From an uncultured Bacteroidales bacterium (GTDB lineage: Bacteria > Bacteroidota > Bacteroidia > Bacteroidales > Bacteroidaceae): DNA of 64,000 nt. Both the position numbers and the translations under genes were made by a program. This document shows positions 62,548 through 64,000 of this stretch, piece by piece. Within the stretch, counting starts at the first letter, position 1, and every line of letters begins with the position of its first letter. Location of the stretch: contig CADAGO010000004.1 in NCBI GenBank assembly GCA_902787555.1, positions 62,001 through 126,000 of the forward strand. Direction: 5' to 3'. The notes beneath the pieces were generated by a model. The model searched no databases and was not told the DNA's origin. It saw only the letters and a program-made list of their open reading frames with translations.

Positions 62548-63408
62548 ATGAAAAGGAAAACAGAAGCGGATTGGTCGTTAATTATCAAACCTCACCAGAA
62601 GTTGTGGAGCGTTGACCTTGGTGAGATATGGCGTTATCGTGACTTGATACAGTTGTTTGTCAAACGCAATATCATTGTTCAGTATAAACAGACGATCCTC
62701 GGTCCGTTATGGTATGTCATACAACCCGTTCTGACAGTTATCATGAATATGGTTGTATTTGGTGGTATTGCCAAGATGAGTACAGACGGTGTGCCACAAC
62801 CTTTATTTTATATGGCGGGAAATGTCTGTTGGTTATATTTCGCAAATTGCTTGAACCAAACATCTAACACATTTGTTGCCAATCAGAACATGTTTGGAAA
62901 AGTTTACTTCCCACGTATGGCGATACCCATTGCTACAGTGTTAAGTAACCTGTTTCGTTTTGGTATCCAGTTGGCACTGTTTATCATTATATGGATATGG
63001 TTTGCCGCACGGGGCGCCAATGTTAGTATTAATGTTAGTGCTCTTGTGCTCCTCCCTGTTTTCATCGTTATGTTAGCGGGTCTTGGCCTTGGCTTTGGCA
63101 TCTTGGTGTCTTCTATGACTACGAAATACCGAGACTTGCGTATCCTTTTTACGTTCATTGTCCAACTGTGGATGTATGCCACGCCGATAGTTTATCCCAT
63201 CAGTATGGTGTCGGAAGGTACACTGCGTACATTGATGCTTGCAAATCCAATGACATCCATTATCGAGGCATTCAAGTATGCCACATTGGGCCAGGGGTAT
63301 TTTTCATGGGGAGCTTTAGGCTATAGCTTTGCGTTTATGTCCATCCTCCTAGTCATTGGTGTAGTTGTTTTTAATAAAGTCCAGCGCTCTTTTATGGATA
63401 CGGTTTAG
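62548..63408 (+). CDS. ABC-2 polysaccharide export permease (Wzm/TagG-like)
   Basis: A 286-residue inner-membrane protein with six hydrophobic helices and the family hallmarks FVKRNIIVQYKQTILGPLW (amphipathic N-terminus), PLFYMAGNVCWLYFANCL, TTKYRDLRILFTFIVQLWMYATPIVYP and LANPMTSIIEAFKY. It exports complete polysaccharide chains with an ATPase partner, whose gene begins at 63894. Confidence 0.93.
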   Translation: MKRKTEADWSLIIKPHQKLWSVDLGEIWRYRDLIQLFVKRNIIVQYKQTILGPLWYVIQPVLTVIMNMVVFGGIAKMSTDGVPQPLFYMAGNVCWLYFANCLNQTSNTFVANQNMFGKVYFPRMAIPIATVLSNLFRFGIQLALFIIIWIWFAARGANVSINVSALVLLPVFIVMLAGLGLGFGILVSSMTTKYRDLRILFTFIVQLWMYATPIVYPISMVSEGTLRTLMLANPMTSIIEAFKYATLGQGYFSWGALGYSFAFMSILLVIGVVVFNKVQRSFMDTV

Positions 63409-63514
63409 GTTTAACGCTAACGATAACCCTAATGATAACTATAACGCTATCTTTATCGATAAAAGAATAATATAGAAGATGGCAGATTCGGCTAGAAAAT
63501 TTAGGAAATAAAAG

Positions 63515-63853
63515 GTGTGGCAGGACTCAGTGGATTATGCCACATATGTTTATGAAGTAACGGGAAGAATGCCGTGGTTTGAGAAGAAAGGATTATGTGA
63601 TCAGCTACAACGAGTCGTGGGGTCCATTAGCAGTAATATTGCTGAAGGAGCAGCAAAACCATCGGATGCTGAATTTGCTCATTTCCTAGATCATTCACTT
63701 GGTTCTGCATTCGAAGTTGAGACACAATTATTAATATCGAGGAATGTCAATTATATCGCACAAGAACTCTATCAAGACCTTCATGCCAAGTTGGCAGAAA
63801 TAGAAAAACAACTCCATGGTTTAATCAATACCCTCCGTAACCCCAAGAATTAA
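63515..63853 (+). CDS. Four-helix-bundle protein with interrupted N-terminus
   Basis: A 112-residue protein of the family related to 23S rRNA intervening-sequence proteins (VWQDSVDYATYVYEVTG, GSISSNIAEGAAKPS, HFLDHSLGSAFEVETQL). Relatives normally start about a dozen residues earlier with a xFRxLxVWQ segment. Here an ATG at 63479 starts MADSARKFRK, but a TAA at 63509-63511 stops it two codons before the GTG at 63515. Translation may restart at that GTG, or the gene is newly broken. Such genes are often found as passengers within Bacteroidetes polysaccharide loci. Confidence 0.75.
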   Translation: MWQDSVDYATYVYEVTGRMPWFEKKGLCDQLQRVVGSISSNIAEGAAKPSDAEFAHFLDHSLGSAFEVETQLLISRNVNYIAQELYQDLHAKLAEIEKQLHGLINTLRNPKN

Positions 63854-63893
63854 GTTCCCTGTTAGGGTTGAGGTTAATGTTAAGGTCATTATA

Positions 63894-64000
63894 ATGAAAG
63901 CAATAGAATTTGATAATATTAGCAAACAATACCGGTTAGGCTTGGTTTCAACAAGGACACTCAGCCATGATTTGAACCGCTGGTGGGCCATGAATGTGCT
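63894..64000 (+). CDS. Polysaccharide ABC transporter ATP-binding protein, N-terminus (Wzt/TagH-like, partial)
   Basis: Only the first 35 codons are in the window: MKAIEFDNISKQYRLG, then a TLSHDLNRWWA segment that is characteristic of Bacteroidetes polysaccharide-export ATPases. Walker motifs lie beyond the edge. It would power the Wzm-like permease at 62548. Confidence 0.8.
   Translation, partial: MKAIEFDNISKQYRLGLVSTRTLSHDLNRWWAMNV

Overview
The window looks like a chromosome segment of a Bacteroidales bacterium, most likely a gut or rumen Prevotella relative (Prevotella, Segatella or Xylanibacter type). The reasons are the many TAnnTTTG (-7) promoter boxes, the gene order rpsU-xer-hpf-tRNAs-tuf-secE-nusG-rplKAJL-rpoBC, ECF sigma/anti-sigma/TonB-receptor signalling, stand-alone TrpB2, SemiSWEET, a UpxY-type antiterminator, and secreted xylan-degrading enzymes with a shared C-terminal tail. 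This is inference from content; no phylogenetic test was run.

Layout. 1-2.3 kb: typA (cut by the window edge) and a SpoU-family rRNA methyltransferase. 2.3-12.6 kb: a plant cell-wall (xylan) locus with a tightly overlapping minus-strand operon GH30-GH43/CBM6-GH95, a SemiSWEET transporter, and a divergent 1255-residue GH5-GH43 fusion. 12.7-18.9 kb: rplS, a frameshifted anti-sigma remnant, a gene-free 640-bp stretch of 11-bp periodic arrays, an uncharacterised protein with a strong Shine-Dalgarno, and an ECF sigma/anti-sigma/outer-membrane receptor operon. 19-31.6 kb: HigBA-like toxin-antitoxin, metF, DNA polymerase III delta-prime, YfhO, a TM2-AAA ATPase-DUF4435-DUF3109-thioredoxin cluster, trpB2, mutY. 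31.8-46.3 kb: the main translation/transcription block, with three tRNAs. 46.5-51.6 kb: TetR regulator, fabG, RluA-type pseudouridine synthase, M3 peptidase, small lipoprotein. 51.6-57.4 kb: repeat-rich intergenic DNA flanking pckA, a GH31 glycosidase and a small DUF2795 protein. 57.4-64 kb: start of an exopolysaccharide locus (UpxY, tyrosine-kinase co-polymerase, HAD, Wza, cytidylyltransferase, Wzm, four-helix-bundle protein, start of Wzt).

The most unusual material is non-coding or modular: (i) a dispersed GC-rich palindromic element with two full copies of about 140-160 bp and several short copies, one inside the methyltransferase gene and one at the break point of the anti-sigma pseudogene; (ii) arrays with exact 11-bp or 22-bp period at 13.86-14.27 kb and 51.73-52.04 kb; (iii) a TM2/AAA/DUF4435 gene set whose ATPase-TOPRIM pairing resembles the PARIS anti-phage system; (iv) an AATAGTAAAT repeat that occupies the -33 position of two promoters; and (v) a strong leader hairpin in front of the polysaccharide operon's own antiterminator gene.
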